From Streptomyces canus (lineage in GTDB: Bacteria; Actinomycetota; Actinomycetes; Streptomycetales; Streptomycetaceae): 64,000 nucleotides of DNA. Each line of letters begins with the position of its first letter. The stretch's first letter is position 1. Location: assembly GCF_001514145.1 (NCBI RefSeq), contig NZ_KQ948660.1:537658-601657 (forward strand), in the 5' to 3' direction. The notes under the pieces are model-generated. The model searched no databases, was not told where the DNA came from, and saw nothing but the letters and a program-made list of their open reading frames with translations. This document shows positions 26,149-34,545 of the stretch, piece by piece. Position numbers and translations under genes: made by a program.

Positions 26149-26619
26149 CTAGTTCCGAAGAGCCACGCGCGGGATGGCATCGGAGGGAAACAGCGCGAGC
26201 GTGTCGCGCAGTACGTCGGCGACGGAGGTCTGCGCCAGGGACTTGCGCAGAGCTTCGGTCGCACGGTCGTAGACGTGGGTGAGGACGGGCTGGATGTTGC
26301 AGCCGACGCAGCACTCCGGGTTCGGTTCCGAGGAGTGCAGTCCGAAGACGGGTTCGTCGGGGATCGCCTGGTAGACGTCCAGCAGGGTGATCGAGGCGGC
26401 GGCCCGGGCCAGGTTCCACCCGCCGTTCCTGCCGTGGCTGACGGTGACCAGTCCCGCGTCCCGCAGCTGGCCGAGGCAGCGTCGGATGACGACGGGGTTG
26501 GTGTTGACGCTGGTCGCGATCTGCTGCGACGTCCCGGTCTCCGCGTCGGTTCCGCGCCGGTCGTAGGCCAGCCAGGTCAGGACGTGCACCGCCAGACTCA
26601 TGCGGCTGTTCGCGCTCAC
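26149..26619 (-). CDS. Rrf2 family transcriptional regulator
   Basis: About 156 residues from the GTG at 26619 (VSANSRMSLAVHVLTWLAYD), preferred to 26646 because it matches the usual Rrf2 N-terminus and has GGAAGGAAA upstream. The winged helix includes TSQQIATSVNTNPVVIRRCL and DAGLVTVSHGRNGGWNLA. Three cysteines cluster at Cys103, Cys104 and Cys107 (PECCVGCNIQP), a position where Rrf2 proteins bind an Fe-S cluster or sense thiol stress; ligand binding here is inferred. It is divergent from the epoxide hydrolase gene with an inverted repeat between them, so it probably represses the cargo genes and itself. Confidence 0.88.
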   Translation of the reverse strand: MSANSRMSLAVHVLTWLAYDRRGTDAETGTSQQIATSVNTNPVVIRRCLGQLRDAGLVTVSHGRNGGWNLARAAASITLLDVYQAIPDEPVFGLHSSEPNPECCVGCNIQPVLTHVYDRATEALRKSLAQTSVADVLRDTLALFPSDAIPRVALRN

Positions 26620-26680
26620 CTGCGGTTTCCTTCCGTCGGTCGTCACTGGGCGCTGTATGTCTTTCCGCCCCGCCTCAAAG

Positions 26681-26720
26681 TGTAACCGACTTGACTACAC
26701 TGCAACCGTCATGGTTACAG
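26681..26720. promoter_or_regulatory. Candidate Rrf2 operator
   Basis: Between the divergent Rrf2 and hydrolase genes, CTGCAACC (26700-26707) and GGTTACAG (26713-26720) form an 8-bp inverted repeat with one mismatch and a 5-base spacer. A further half-site, TGTAACC, lies at 26681-26687 and pairs with GGTTACA. Such repeats fit dimeric Rrf2 binding. Confidence 0.55.
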
Positions 26721-26839
26721 TTTTGCTCGTGGTTCTCGGCTCCGCTTCCTCGCGACGCGCCGGGCCGCCGTACCGGAGCACCTCCACCTCGCCCGTGCCG
26801 GTACCGGGCGCGACGTCCGGCGCCAGGAAAGAGAACGCC

Positions 26840-27925
26840 ATGAGCAAAACGTCCACATTCAGTGCCCTGGACGACGAGCGGTTCAAGCAGCGCACGCTGT
26901 CCGCCAACGGGATCCGCGTGCACGCGGTCGAGGCCGGGCAGGGGCCGCTGGTGCTGCTCGCCCACGGCTTCCCCGAGTCCTGGTACTCGTGGCGTCACCA
27001 GCTGCGCGCGCTGGCGGACGCGGGCTACCGCGCCGTCGCCATCGACATGCGCGGCTACGGGCGCACATCCAAGCCCGCGGCGGTCCACGACTACCGCATC
27101 ACCGAGCTGGTCGCGGACTGCGTGGGCGTCGTGCACGCACTCGGCGAGTCGCAGGCCGTGATCGTCGGCCACGACTGGGGCTCGGCCGTGGCCTGGACGG
27201 CGGCGTGGACGCGGCCCGACGTCTTCCGCGCCGTCGTGGGGGTAAGCGTGCCCTTCGGCGGGCGCGGGCAGATGGCCCTGCCGGGCAACCCGTTCGGCGA
27301 GCGCCGCCCCTCGGAGGTCGAGCGCGAGATCGCCGGACCCGGGCGGCTCTGGTACCAGGAGTACTTCACCTCGCCGGGCGTTGCCGACCGCGAGTTCCAC
27401 TCCGACCCGGCCGCCTGGCTCACGGGCGCGCTCTACAGCTTCTCGGCCTCGGCGCCCCAGCCGCCCGAGGCGGCCGCTGTCGACTTCACCCAGCTCTCCG
27501 ACCAGGCCCTGGCCGCGATGCTGCGCGAAGCCGTGTGCCTGCCGCCGGGGGTGGGGATGCGCGACGGCATGACGCCGATGCCCGACGACCTGCCCGACTG
27601 GCTCACGCAGGAGGACATCGACTTCTACGTCGCCGAGTTCGAGCGCACCGGTTTCACCGGCCCGCTCAACTACTACCACTGCCTCGACCTCAACTGGGAG
27701 CTGCTGGCGCCCTACGAGGGCAGGCCGCTGGAGGTGCCGGCGCTGTTCGTCGGCGGCGGCCGCGACATCGCCACCCTGTGGGGACGCACCGCGATGCAGC
27801 GTTTCCCGGAGGTCGCCCCGCAGGCGCGCGAGCCGATCGTCATCGCCGACGCCGGCCACTGGCTTCCGGACGAGAAGCCGCAGGAGCTCAACAAGGCCCT
27901 GCTGGAATTCCTCGCCGGACTGTAG
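26840..27925 (+). CDS. Alpha/beta-fold epoxide hydrolase
   Basis: A 361-residue soluble hydrolase from the ATG at 26840, behind AGGAAAGAGAA. The oxyanion motif HGFPESW (about 42-48), nucleophile Asp112 in VGHDWGSAVAW, an NYYHCLDLNWELL lid region and the catalytic His in DAGHWLPDEKPQELN match soluble epoxide hydrolases, which open epoxides to diols through an Asp ester intermediate. It is transposon cargo: upstream lies the divergent Rrf2 gene, downstream a reductase gene in the same direction. Detoxification of reactive electrophiles is a reasonable joint role, by inference. Confidence 0.88.
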   Translation: MSKTSTFSALDDERFKQRTLSANGIRVHAVEAGQGPLVLLAHGFPESWYSWRHQLRALADAGYRAVAIDMRGYGRTSKPAAVHDYRITELVADCVGVVHALGESQAVIVGHDWGSAVAWTAAWTRPDVFRAVVGVSVPFGGRGQMALPGNPFGERRPSEVEREIAGPGRLWYQEYFTSPGVADREFHSDPAAWLTGALYSFSASAPQPPEAAAVDFTQLSDQALAAMLREAVCLPPGVGMRDGMTPMPDDLPDWLTQEDIDFYVAEFERTGFTGPLNYYHCLDLNWELLAPYEGRPLEVPALFVGGGRDIATLWGRTAMQRFPEVAPQAREPIVIADAGHWLPDEKPQELNKALLEFLAGL

Positions 27926-28100
27926 GACAGCCCCCGGCTCTGCCGCGCACTTCCGAACGGCCCGGAGCACGGGTCGCGGCCTGCACCAACGAGGAGCGGC
28001 CGCGGCCTGCACCCGATCACGACCGAGCCGACGGACCACGCCAACCCGGACGTGGCCCCCCTGAACACCCCCACCAACAACCCGACAACCGGGAGCACCC

Positions 28101-29123
28101 TTGTCAGAGATCACCAGCACCCAGATCCAGCTCGTCTCGCGCCCCGACGGGTGGCCGACGCCCCAGGACTTCCGCACCGTCCAGGTCGATTACGGCCCCC
28201 TCAAGCCGGGACACGTCCGCGTCGTCAATGAATTCGTCTCCGTCGACCCGTACATGCGCATGCGGATGAGCGACGTTCCGGGCTGGGCGTTCCCCCTCGG
28301 CGAGACGATGACGGGCAGCGCGGTCGGCCGCGTCGTCGCCTCCGCCTCCGAGGACCTGCCCGTGGGCACCTGGGTCCTGCACGAGTACGGATGGCGCGAC
28401 GTGGCACAGGAGCACGCCGAGGGCTTCCGCATCGTGCCGGAGGCTCCGGGCGTACCCCTCTCGCTCCACCTCGGCATGTTCGGTCTGGTCGGCCTCACCG
28501 CCTACGCGGGCCTGACCGCCGTGGCGCGCATGCGCCCCGGCGACACGGTCTTCGTGTCCGGTGCGGCGGGCGCGGTCGGCTCCACCGCCGGCCAGCTCGC
28601 CCGCGTCCTGGGTGCGGGCCGGGTCATCGGCAGCGCCGGTTCGGCCGAGAAGGTCGCCCTTCTCACCGGGAAGTACGGCTTCGACGCGGCGTTCAACTAC
28701 AAGGACGCTCCGGTCGCCGCGCAGTTGGCCGAAGCCGCCCCCGACGGCATCGACGTCTACTTCGACAACGTCGGCGGCGACCACCTCGACGCCGCCCTGG
28801 CCGCCCTCAACGACGGCGGCCGTGCCGCCCTGTGCGGTGCGATCTCCGAATACAACACGTCCGGACCGGCGCGCCGCCCGCGCCATCTCGCGAACGTAGC
28901 CGCACGGTCGCTCACGCTCGAACCGTTCACCGTCGCGGACCACCTCGCCCTCGCCCCCGAGTTCCGCCGGCTCATGACCGAAGGGCTGGGCGACGGACGC
29001 ATCGCGTACGACGAGACAGTCGTCGACGGAATCGACCACGCCGCCGACGCATTCCTCGACATGATGCGCGGACAGAACATCGGCAAAATGATCGTGCGCA
29101 CCAATCTCGGCCAGCACGACTGA
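28101..29123 (+). CDS. Zinc-independent medium-chain NAD(P)-dependent reductase (CurA-like)
   Basis: A 340-residue protein with a TTG start at 28101 behind CGGGAGC. It has LVSRPDGWPTPQDFRTVQVD and the family-typical VDPYMRMRMSD near the N-terminus, and the nucleotide-binding AAGAVGSTAGQLARVLGAGR, followed by GIDVYFDNVGGDHLDAAL. No catalytic zinc ligands are present. This subgroup of the medium-chain dehydrogenase/reductase superfamily (curcumin/2-alkenal reductases, leukotriene B4 dehydrogenase-like) reduces activated double bonds with NADPH. It is the last cargo gene before the right transposon end and probably follows the hydrolase in one unit (175-bp gap). Confidence 0.87.
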   Translation: MSEITSTQIQLVSRPDGWPTPQDFRTVQVDYGPLKPGHVRVVNEFVSVDPYMRMRMSDVPGWAFPLGETMTGSAVGRVVASASEDLPVGTWVLHEYGWRDVAQEHAEGFRIVPEAPGVPLSLHLGMFGLVGLTAYAGLTAVARMRPGDTVFVSGAAGAVGSTAGQLARVLGAGRVIGSAGSAEKVALLTGKYGFDAAFNYKDAPVAAQLAEAAPDGIDVYFDNVGGDHLDAALAALNDGGRAALCGAISEYNTSGPARRPRHLANVAARSLTLEPFTVADHLALAPEFRRLMTEGLGDGRIAYDETVVDGIDHAADAFLDMMRGQNIGKMIVRTNLGQHD

Positions 29124-29237
29124 GTCCCACTCACCTGAAGGCCGAGGCTGCCGAACGCGGTGATCCACTACAGCTCACGTCAGGGACGTGGCCATTACTG
29201 CTCCCGCGACCTGGGCAGCCACTGACACATAGCCAGA

Positions 29238-29292
29238 TGCCTCATCTTGACCGAGACGGAATGTCCAACGGTGTCTCGCTCAAGATGAGGCA
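29238..29292. repeat. Right-end repeat pair of the transposon
   Basis: TGCCTCATCTTGACCGAGAC (29238-29257) and GTCTCGCTCAAGATGAGGCA (29273-29292) are inverted copies differing at one of 20 positions, with a 15-bp spacer. The same sequence, more diverged, forms the array at 20987-21118. This places the right end of the transposon past the cargo genes, not directly after tniQ. Confidence 0.8.
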
Positions 29293-29359
29293 CCACAGGT
29301 CAGGACATCAGGCTGCCTCGCCCCCAGCGAGACCGGACAACCTCCATAGGATCGCCGGT

Positions 29360-30100
29360 ATGGCGCTGCGACCGGTTCAGGTGAACATCAAGGCTCTCGA
29401 CGGGCCGGCGGTCGGCCGGTTCTGGGCGGAGGCGCTCGGCTGGAGTGCCTACAGTCCCGGCGTGACCACCTACGTCGGCCCCGCGGGCGGTCTCGTGTGG
29501 CCGGACCCGGTCGGTGTCGGCATCGACGTCGTCCCCGTTCCGCAAGCCAAGACGGCGACGAAGAACCGTGTTCACCTCGATCTCGCCACCAGGTCGGCGG
29601 CCCATCAGGCGGAGTTGGTCGCGCGCCTGGAGGTTCTTGGCGCGACGCATGTCGACGTGGGCCAGGGCGAAGTGCCGTGGACGGTCCTTGCCGACCCGGA
29701 GGGCAACGAGTTCTGCGTACTGGAGCCTCGCGAGGTCTACCGGGACACCGGGCCGATCGCCGCGGTGGTGGTCGACTGCGCGGATCCGCGGGCCATGGCC
29801 CGGTTCTGGAGTACGGCGACGAACTGGACCCTGCACGAAGTGACCGACGATCAGGCGGTGTTGCGCTCCGCCCAGGGCGTCGGCCCGTATCTCGAGTTCC
29901 TCCGCACGCCAGACGTGAAGAGCGTGCCGGACCGTGTCCATCTCGACCTGCTGCCGTACCCCGGTGACGACCGGGCGGCGGAGGTGGCCCGGCTGCATAC
30001 CCTCGGCGCCACCGACCTCGATCTCGGCCAGGGCGACGTCCCGTGGACGTGCCTGTCCGACCCGGAGGGCCACGAGTTCTGCGTGCTGTCGCCGTCCTGA
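29360..30100 (+). CDS. VOC (glyoxalase/bleomycin-resistance fold) family protein, two domains
   Basis: A 246-residue cytosolic protein made of two similar VOC-type halves: ALRPVQVNIKALDGPAVGRF to FCVLEPREV (about 1-122) and IAAVVVDCADPRAMARFW to FCVLSPS (about 128-246). Each half ends in DPEGNEFCVLE or DPEGHEFCVLS. Metal ligands vary, so glyoxalase, dioxygenase or antibiotic-binding function cannot be told. It lies just right of the transposon, apparently intact, and is probably the first gene of resident chromosome. Confidence 0.85.
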   Translation: MALRPVQVNIKALDGPAVGRFWAEALGWSAYSPGVTTYVGPAGGLVWPDPVGVGIDVVPVPQAKTATKNRVHLDLATRSAAHQAELVARLEVLGATHVDVGQGEVPWTVLADPEGNEFCVLEPREVYRDTGPIAAVVVDCADPRAMARFWSTATNWTLHEVTDDQAVLRSAQGVGPYLEFLRTPDVKSVPDRVHLDLLPYPGDDRAAEVARLHTLGATDLDLGQGDVPWTCLSDPEGHEFCVLSPS

Positions 30101-30187
30101 CGCGGAGCGGCATCGGTCGGCCGACGCCGGTGAGCGAGCCGTCGTTGGGATGGCGTCCCAGTTCGCTCCGGTCGAGCGGACGAGCGG

Positions 30188-30601
30188 ATGAGCGAGGGGG
30201 ACGGTGTGCGGGTTCCGTGGCGTGGGTGGGGTGCCCGCCAGTGGGTCGCGTTCGGGGCGATCGCGTTCGGGTCGTTGTTCCTGGTCGTCGGGTTGGTCCT
30301 GGCGGGGGTGTCGGTCTCGTTCCTGACGGATGCGCAGAAGGCCCGGGGCACGGTGGTCGCGCTGGACTGGCGCAACGACAGCGTCGGCACGTCCTCCCGC
30401 AGGGCGAGGTCGGACGACAAGCCGGCGGCGTACCCCGTGGTCGAGTTCACGCCCGCGGACGGCACGCCGAGGACCTTCCGCAGCTCGACGGGGTCCAATC
30501 CACCGTCGTACGAGGAAGGCGACCGCGTCGAGGTGCTCTACCGCGCCGATTCGCCCGACGACGCGAGGATCAACGGCTTCGCCTCACTGTGGCTGCGGTG
30601 A
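30188..30601 (+). CDS. DUF3592 domain-containing membrane protein
   Basis: A 137-residue protein. A short basic N-terminus is followed by a hydrophobic segment (about 18-45, WVAFGAIAFGSLFLVVGLVL) and a beta-rich domain with ARGTVVALDWRND and YPVVEFTPADG, then EEGDRVEVLYRADSPDDARI, the features of DUF3592. Function is unknown. The gene starts at ATG 30188 and is followed by a strong hairpin terminator. Confidence 0.8.
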   Translation: MSEGDGVRVPWRGWGARQWVAFGAIAFGSLFLVVGLVLAGVSVSFLTDAQKARGTVVALDWRNDSVGTSSRRARSDDKPAAYPVVEFTPADGTPRTFRSSTGSNPPSYEEGDRVEVLYRADSPDDARINGFASLWLR

Positions 30602-30602
30602 T

Positions 30603-30639
30603 GGGGCGCCGGCGTTCCTGACGTGGATGCCGGCGCCCC
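30603..30639 (+). terminator. Terminator after the DUF3592 gene
   Basis: Perfect 11-bp arms GGGGCGCCGGC (30603-30613) and GCCGGCGCCCC (30629-30639) lie immediately after the stop codon, with a 15-base loop. Confidence 0.7.
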
Positions 30640-30708
30640 GCCCCGAAGCCCCCACGTCAGGAAGTCCTCGCCCCGGGCATTGTCAGTGCCGTGTGCGACG
30701 CTCGGCAC

Positions 30709-32463
30709 ATGGGGTTCTTTGACGATCTGGTGCTTGCTGAGGAACCGGCCGCCGAGCAGGCCGTGTTGGCCCGGTTACAGCCACCGGGAGCGGACGAGGG
30801 ACGGTATGCGCCGCCCGTCGACCGGTTCGCGCCCGCGCTGTCGCCGCAGCTGGAAGTGGTCGGGGTGGGCGCCGGGACGCGGGTCCTGGTGACGGGGTGG
30901 TCCGTGTGGCCGAGGTCGGTCACCCTGCATCTGGCGGTGTTCCGCAACACCCGTCGGCAGGGCGGGGACCAGCGACGGCAGTCCGGGCTGCGGGTGGGAC
31001 TGCTGCTCTCCGACGGACGGCGGGTGACCTCGCTGGACGGCACCGTGATGCGGAGCATCTCCTGGACAGGGCCGCAGGGACAGCCGCAGGAGGCGTCGAC
31101 CGAGCAGGCGGTCGGGCTGATCCCGTTGGATCCGGGCCTGCACCACTCCCGCAGATCCCTGTTCAAGACGGACGTCGACCTGTATCTGACGGAGCTCCCC
31201 CCGCCCGGGGAAACGCAGTTGGTCGTCGAGTGGCCGGACGAAGGCGTGCCCGAGACCCGTACTCCGGTCGACGTGGACGCGCTCCACGCCGCCGCACGCC
31301 GGGCGATCGAGGTCTGGCCCGGACTCGCGCCGCCGGAACCGGAGGCGCTCCCGGGTTCGTTCGCGACGATGGAGGTCAGCGGACCGCCGACACTCCTGGC
31401 GCCACCCCTCAACCGACGCCAACGCGAGGCGCTACAGCGCGCGGAGGAGGCCCGGCAGCGCTACGTGCCGCAGGCCGACTGGCAGCGCATGGGCTACCGC
31501 GACTGGGGCGACGCGGCCCTGGTCAGGGCCCGGTTGGAGGCAGGCGCCCCGCCCGACGCCCGGGCGGGATGGCGTGGCGCCACCCCGCTGCACCTCACGG
31601 CGGAACAGGGCTCGGCACAAGCGGTGGCCGCGCTCCTGCCTCACATCGCGGACGTCGACGTACGCGACGACGAAGAGCACACCCCGCTCTGGTACGCCGT
31701 ACAGAGCATGGACGAGGCCACCGTGCGCGCGCTGATCGACGCCGGCGCGGACGTGTGGACACCGCAGGCGGAGCCCTGGTCGCCGGGGCGGCTGCTGCTG
31801 ACCACGCCGCTCGCTCCGCTCGTCCAACACCTGCCGGGGGCGGTGGAGCTGCCCCCGGAGGAGGTCGCCGCCCAGCAGGCCGCGGACGCGCTCATCGCGG
31901 CCTTCGGTGCGGAGCCGATGTGGACCGAAGGGCTCGGCATCTGCTTCGTGCAGGGCCTCGACGAGGACGAGTTGATACGGCGACTCGGTGCCGATCCCGC
32001 GCAGTGCCCGAGGACAGATCCCGACGACGCGCCCTTCGACCCGATGGACTACGACGAGTCCCTTCGCTACGTGGGCGTCACGGGCGTCGACGGTACCCCC
32101 GGCGGCTGTGTGATCACACAGGACGGGTACATGCCCAGCGATGACGCCGTGCTGCGGGCGATATCGGCGGGCACCACCGCCTACGGGGTGTACTTCAACC
32201 CGAAGGGCGGCACGTTCGGCGCCCTGGCCCACGACGGCGAGATCGTCGCCGGCGACGAGATCCACATCGGGCCGCACGAATCGGACCCGGCCGCCTACTG
32301 GACCTTCCGTTTCTGGCAGCGCAAGCACGCGTTCCCCTACGGCGCCGACGTCCTCGCCTACTGCTGCGCCGCGGCGGGTCTGCGGATCAGCGACGGGCGG
32401 GACGCGGTCGACGGCCACGCCCCCCGCCGCTGGGTGCCCCTGCCGACGCGACTTCAGCGCTGA
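30709..32463 (+). CDS. Ankyrin-repeat protein with N-terminal beta domain
   Basis: A 584-residue soluble protein from MGFFDDLVLAEEPAAEQAVL. About residues 1-230 form a beta-rich domain (TRVLVTGWSVWPRSVTLHLA, SGLRVGLLLSDGRRVTSLDG). Residues about 255-350 contain ankyrin-type repeats, including GWRGATPLHLTAEQGSAQAV and EHTPLWYAVQSMDEATVRAL followed by IDAGADVW. A C-terminal region (about 385-584) has a TEGLGICFVQGLDEDELIRR segment typical of DUF6461-like actinobacterial domains. Protein binding is expected from the repeats. No partner is suggested by neighbours. Confidence 0.75.
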   Translation: MGFFDDLVLAEEPAAEQAVLARLQPPGADEGRYAPPVDRFAPALSPQLEVVGVGAGTRVLVTGWSVWPRSVTLHLAVFRNTRRQGGDQRRQSGLRVGLLLSDGRRVTSLDGTVMRSISWTGPQGQPQEASTEQAVGLIPLDPGLHHSRRSLFKTDVDLYLTELPPPGETQLVVEWPDEGVPETRTPVDVDALHAAARRAIEVWPGLAPPEPEALPGSFATMEVSGPPTLLAPPLNRRQREALQRAEEARQRYVPQADWQRMGYRDWGDAALVRARLEAGAPPDARAGWRGATPLHLTAEQGSAQAVAALLPHIADVDVRDDEEHTPLWYAVQSMDEATVRALIDAGADVWTPQAEPWSPGRLLLTTPLAPLVQHLPGAVELPPEEVAAQQAADALIAAFGAEPMWTEGLGICFVQGLDEDELIRRLGADPAQCPRTDPDDAPFDPMDYDESLRYVGVTGVDGTPGGCVITQDGYMPSDDAVLRAISAGTTAYGVYFNPKGGTFGALAHDGEIVAGDEIHIGPHESDPAAYWTFRFWQRKHAFPYGADVLAYCCAAAGLRISDGRDAVDGHAPRRWVPLPTRLQR

Positions 32464-32469
32464 GCCTGT

Positions 32470-33195
32470 TCAGGGGCGCCGCGCCACGAACACCAGCTCC
32501 TTGCCCGGCCGGTCCGGCGCATCCCGTACGTCCTCCACCACGAACCCCCGCGCGATCAGCTCCGCCTCGACCTCCCCGCGCTCCCGGAAGCGCAACGTCG
32601 AGTCCGAGGTCAGTGTCCGCCCGTCCGCCGCGAACACATAGCTCCACCGGAACGACACCAACTGCCCGTCCACGCCGATGACGTCGACCCAGCTCTCCAC
32701 CGCTCCGACGCCGGGCACGTCCGTCACGGCGTACGACGCCTCCCGGTGCCACTCCTCCCAGGCCCGCCGGGCGGGGTCGCGCGTCTCGAACACCAGCCGC
32801 CCACCGGGCCGTAGCGCCGTGTACGCACCCCGCAGCGTCTCCCGCCAGGCATCCGCTTCCACGATCTGCTGGGCGACGTTGGCCGTCATGGTCACCAAGT
32901 CGACGCGCAGCGGCGGAAGTTCGGTCGCGTCCCCATCGATCCAGCGAACCCGCTCACTCTCCGGCTTCCCCCGGGCCACGTCGAGCGAGGCGAGGGCGGG
33001 ATCGACCCCCACCACCTCGATCCCCCGCCCGGCCAGCAACAGCGCGAACACCCCCGTCCCACAGCCGATGTCCAACACCCGCCGCGCCCCGAACTCCTCC
33101 ACCATCCGGACATACGCGTCCAGGTCGCCGCGATCGGGTTCGACCGCGTCGTAGATCGCGGCGAGCCGTGGATCTGTGAAGCCTTCGTCAGCCAT
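32470..33195 (-). CDS. Class I SAM-dependent methyltransferase
   Basis: A 241-residue enzyme from ATG 33195. SAM-binding motif I is RRVLDIGCGTGVFALLLAGR, motif II GIEVVGVDPALASLDVAR, and the acidic WIDGDATELPP follows. The C-terminal half (YVFAADGRTLTSDSTLRFRE) matches a subfamily of small-molecule methyltransferases. The substrate is unknown. It converges tail to tail on the ankyrin gene with almost no spacing. Confidence 0.88.
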   Translation of the reverse strand: MADEGFTDPRLAAIYDAVEPDRGDLDAYVRMVEEFGARRVLDIGCGTGVFALLLAGRGIEVVGVDPALASLDVARGKPESERVRWIDGDATELPPLRVDLVTMTANVAQQIVEADAWRETLRGAYTALRPGGRLVFETRDPARRAWEEWHREASYAVTDVPGVGAVESWVDVIGVDGQLVSFRWSYVFAADGRTLTSDSTLRFRERGEVEAELIARGFVVEDVRDAPDRPGKELVFVARRP

Positions 33196-33252
33196 GCGGG
33201 CGACCGTAGGCGGAGCGGGGCTCGGCCGACCACTCGATATCACCCGGCCCGG

Positions 33253-33768
33253 TCACCGTCCTCCCCTCGCCAGCCACTCCTCCAGCACCGCGAAGTCCCT
33301 TTCGGTGAGCCCCACTTGGTGATCCACTCGGTGCAGGAGAGCCCGTTCGGGATGATGGGCGGCCACCCAGGCCCGGTCGGCGTCGGTGATCTCGTCGTCG
33401 ACCCAGACGAACGGCCGCCCAGCCGCCCAGGAGACGAGGGGGCGGGTCTTCCAGTGCAGGCCGGTCGTCTCGTCGTCGTCCGGGTCCGGCCAGTCCACGA
33501 GCGGCAGCCGGGGCAGTCCGAGCCAGGGCGCCAGAGCGGTGTTGGCGTCGTCCCCCCAGGTCGTGGCCCACACCAGCGCACAGCCCAGCGACGTCAGACG
33601 CGCGCCGAGCGCGGGATCGACACGGGGCAGCAGCGGATGGCCGGTGACGGCCCCGTCCGGAAAGGCCGGCTCGTACAGCGGATACGGCCCCACCGCCCCG
33701 AACGGCAGCAGTGTCCCGTCGACGTCCAGGAAGAGAAGCACCCCCGGCCTCCGGCCCCCGTCCGTCAT
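33253..33768 (-). CDS. HAD-like domain protein
   Basis: A 171-residue soluble protein with the HAD motif I LLFLDVDGTLLPFG near the N-terminus and an aspartate-bearing FVWVDDEITDADRAW near the end, where HAD proteins bind magnesium. The middle GCALVWATTWGDDANTALAP resembles motif II with Thr. The core is small and has no obvious cap, so phosphatase activity is plausible but unproven. The ATG overlaps the stop of the RraA gene as ATGA, so the two are translationally coupled. Confidence 0.85.
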   Translation of the reverse strand: MTDGGRRPGVLLFLDVDGTLLPFGAVGPYPLYEPAFPDGAVTGHPLLPRVDPALGARLTSLGCALVWATTWGDDANTALAPWLGLPRLPLVDWPDPDDDETTGLHWKTRPLVSWAAGRPFVWVDDEITDADRAWVAAHHPERALLHRVDHQVGLTERDFAVLEEWLARGGR

Positions 33769-34388
33769 CCCTCGAACCCGGCCTCCGCGAGGATCTCGTC
33801 GATACGCGCCCGATGCGCCGCCTCCCACGAGTCGAGCGTCTCGGCCACCTCCTTCGCCAGCCTGGCGCGGGCAGCGGCGAGGACGTCGGACCCTCGCGCG
33901 GCGGGGACCGCCACGACCCCCTCCTCGTCGGCGACCACCACGTCCCCGGCCTCGACCCGCACGCCGCCGCACCGCACCCGACCGCCCAGCGGCGCCACGG
34001 CCTTCTTCGCGCCCGGGATCGGGATGACCCCTCGGGCGAACACCGGGAAGCCGGCCTCCCGCACCTCGGCGAGGTCGCGGATCAGCCCGTCGGCGACGAA
34101 CCCCGCGATCCCCCGCCGCTGCGCGACCGCGCACACGTTCCCGCCGGCCAGGGCGTAGTTGAGGTCCCCCGACTCGACCACGACGACCGAGCCGGCCGGC
34201 GCCCGGTGGATCGCGGCGTGCAGCATGAGGTTGTCGCCGGGCGGGCACCGTACGGTGAACGCCGGCCCCGCCACCCTCGGCACCGGCCCCCACAGAGGTC
34301 GGATCCCGATGTCCATGACCTGGTCCCGACCGAGCAGATCGGCCAGGGTGGTCGTGGGAATGTCCGCAAACTCGCTGGTCTCGGTCAT
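33765..34388 (-). CDS. RraA family protein (dimethylmenaquinone methyltransferase-like fold)
   Basis: A 207-residue protein with the family-typical pattern: PTTTLADLLGRDQVMDIGIR, PPGDNLMLHAAIHRAPAGSV, GIAGFVADGLIRDLAEVREA and GDVVVADEEGVVAVP. Members are either RNase E inhibitors or 4-hydroxy-4-methyl-2-oxoglutarate/oxaloacetate aldolases; outside gamma-proteobacteria the aldolase role is more likely. The Gly/Asp/Arg-Asp active-site motif (DGLIRD) is present. Upstream of the coupled HAD gene. Confidence 0.85.
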   Translation of the reverse strand: MTETSEFADIPTTTLADLLGRDQVMDIGIRPLWGPVPRVAGPAFTVRCPPGDNLMLHAAIHRAPAGSVVVVESGDLNYALAGGNVCAVAQRRGIAGFVADGLIRDLAEVREAGFPVFARGVIPIPGAKKAVAPLGGRVRCGGVRVEAGDVVVADEEGVVAVPAARGSDVLAAARARLAKEVAETLDSWEAAHRARIDEILAEAGFEG

Positions 34389-34545
34389 GCCGCGGACGTT
34401 ACCGTGCGTGCATGACTGCCGGGTCGGCCTTGTGCCGTGAGCGAGTTGGGTGCCCGGCCTCTGAGTGAGGCCGGGGAGGGCAAGAAGCCCTCCGCTTTCT
34501 CTGAGTCGTCCAGGAAATGACCGGAGACCAGAGAAAGCAGAGAGA

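Larger units (their letters stand above)
20969..29307 (+). mobile_element. Tn7/Tn5053-like transposon with cargo
   Basis: The core is a co-directional, overlapping tnsA-tnsB-tnsC(tniB)-tniQ set, the hallmark of heteromeric Tn7-type transposons. Related 20-bp repeats (consensus near GTCTCGCTCAAGATGAGGCA) occur several times at 20987-21118 and again at 29238-29292, with the outermost copy at each end inverted relative to the other end. Sequence beginning TGTC at 20971 and ending GACA at 29307 would suit this family. No matching target duplication was found at these or nearby positions, so exact ends are uncertain. Cargo between tniQ and the right end is an Rrf2 regulator, an epoxide hydrolase and a reductase. 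No CRISPR, tnsD or tnsE is visible. Confidence 0.75.

Noticed and set aside
26022..29238. CRISPR array or guide RNA inside the transposon
   Set aside because: No regularly spaced repeats were found between tniQ and the right-end repeats.
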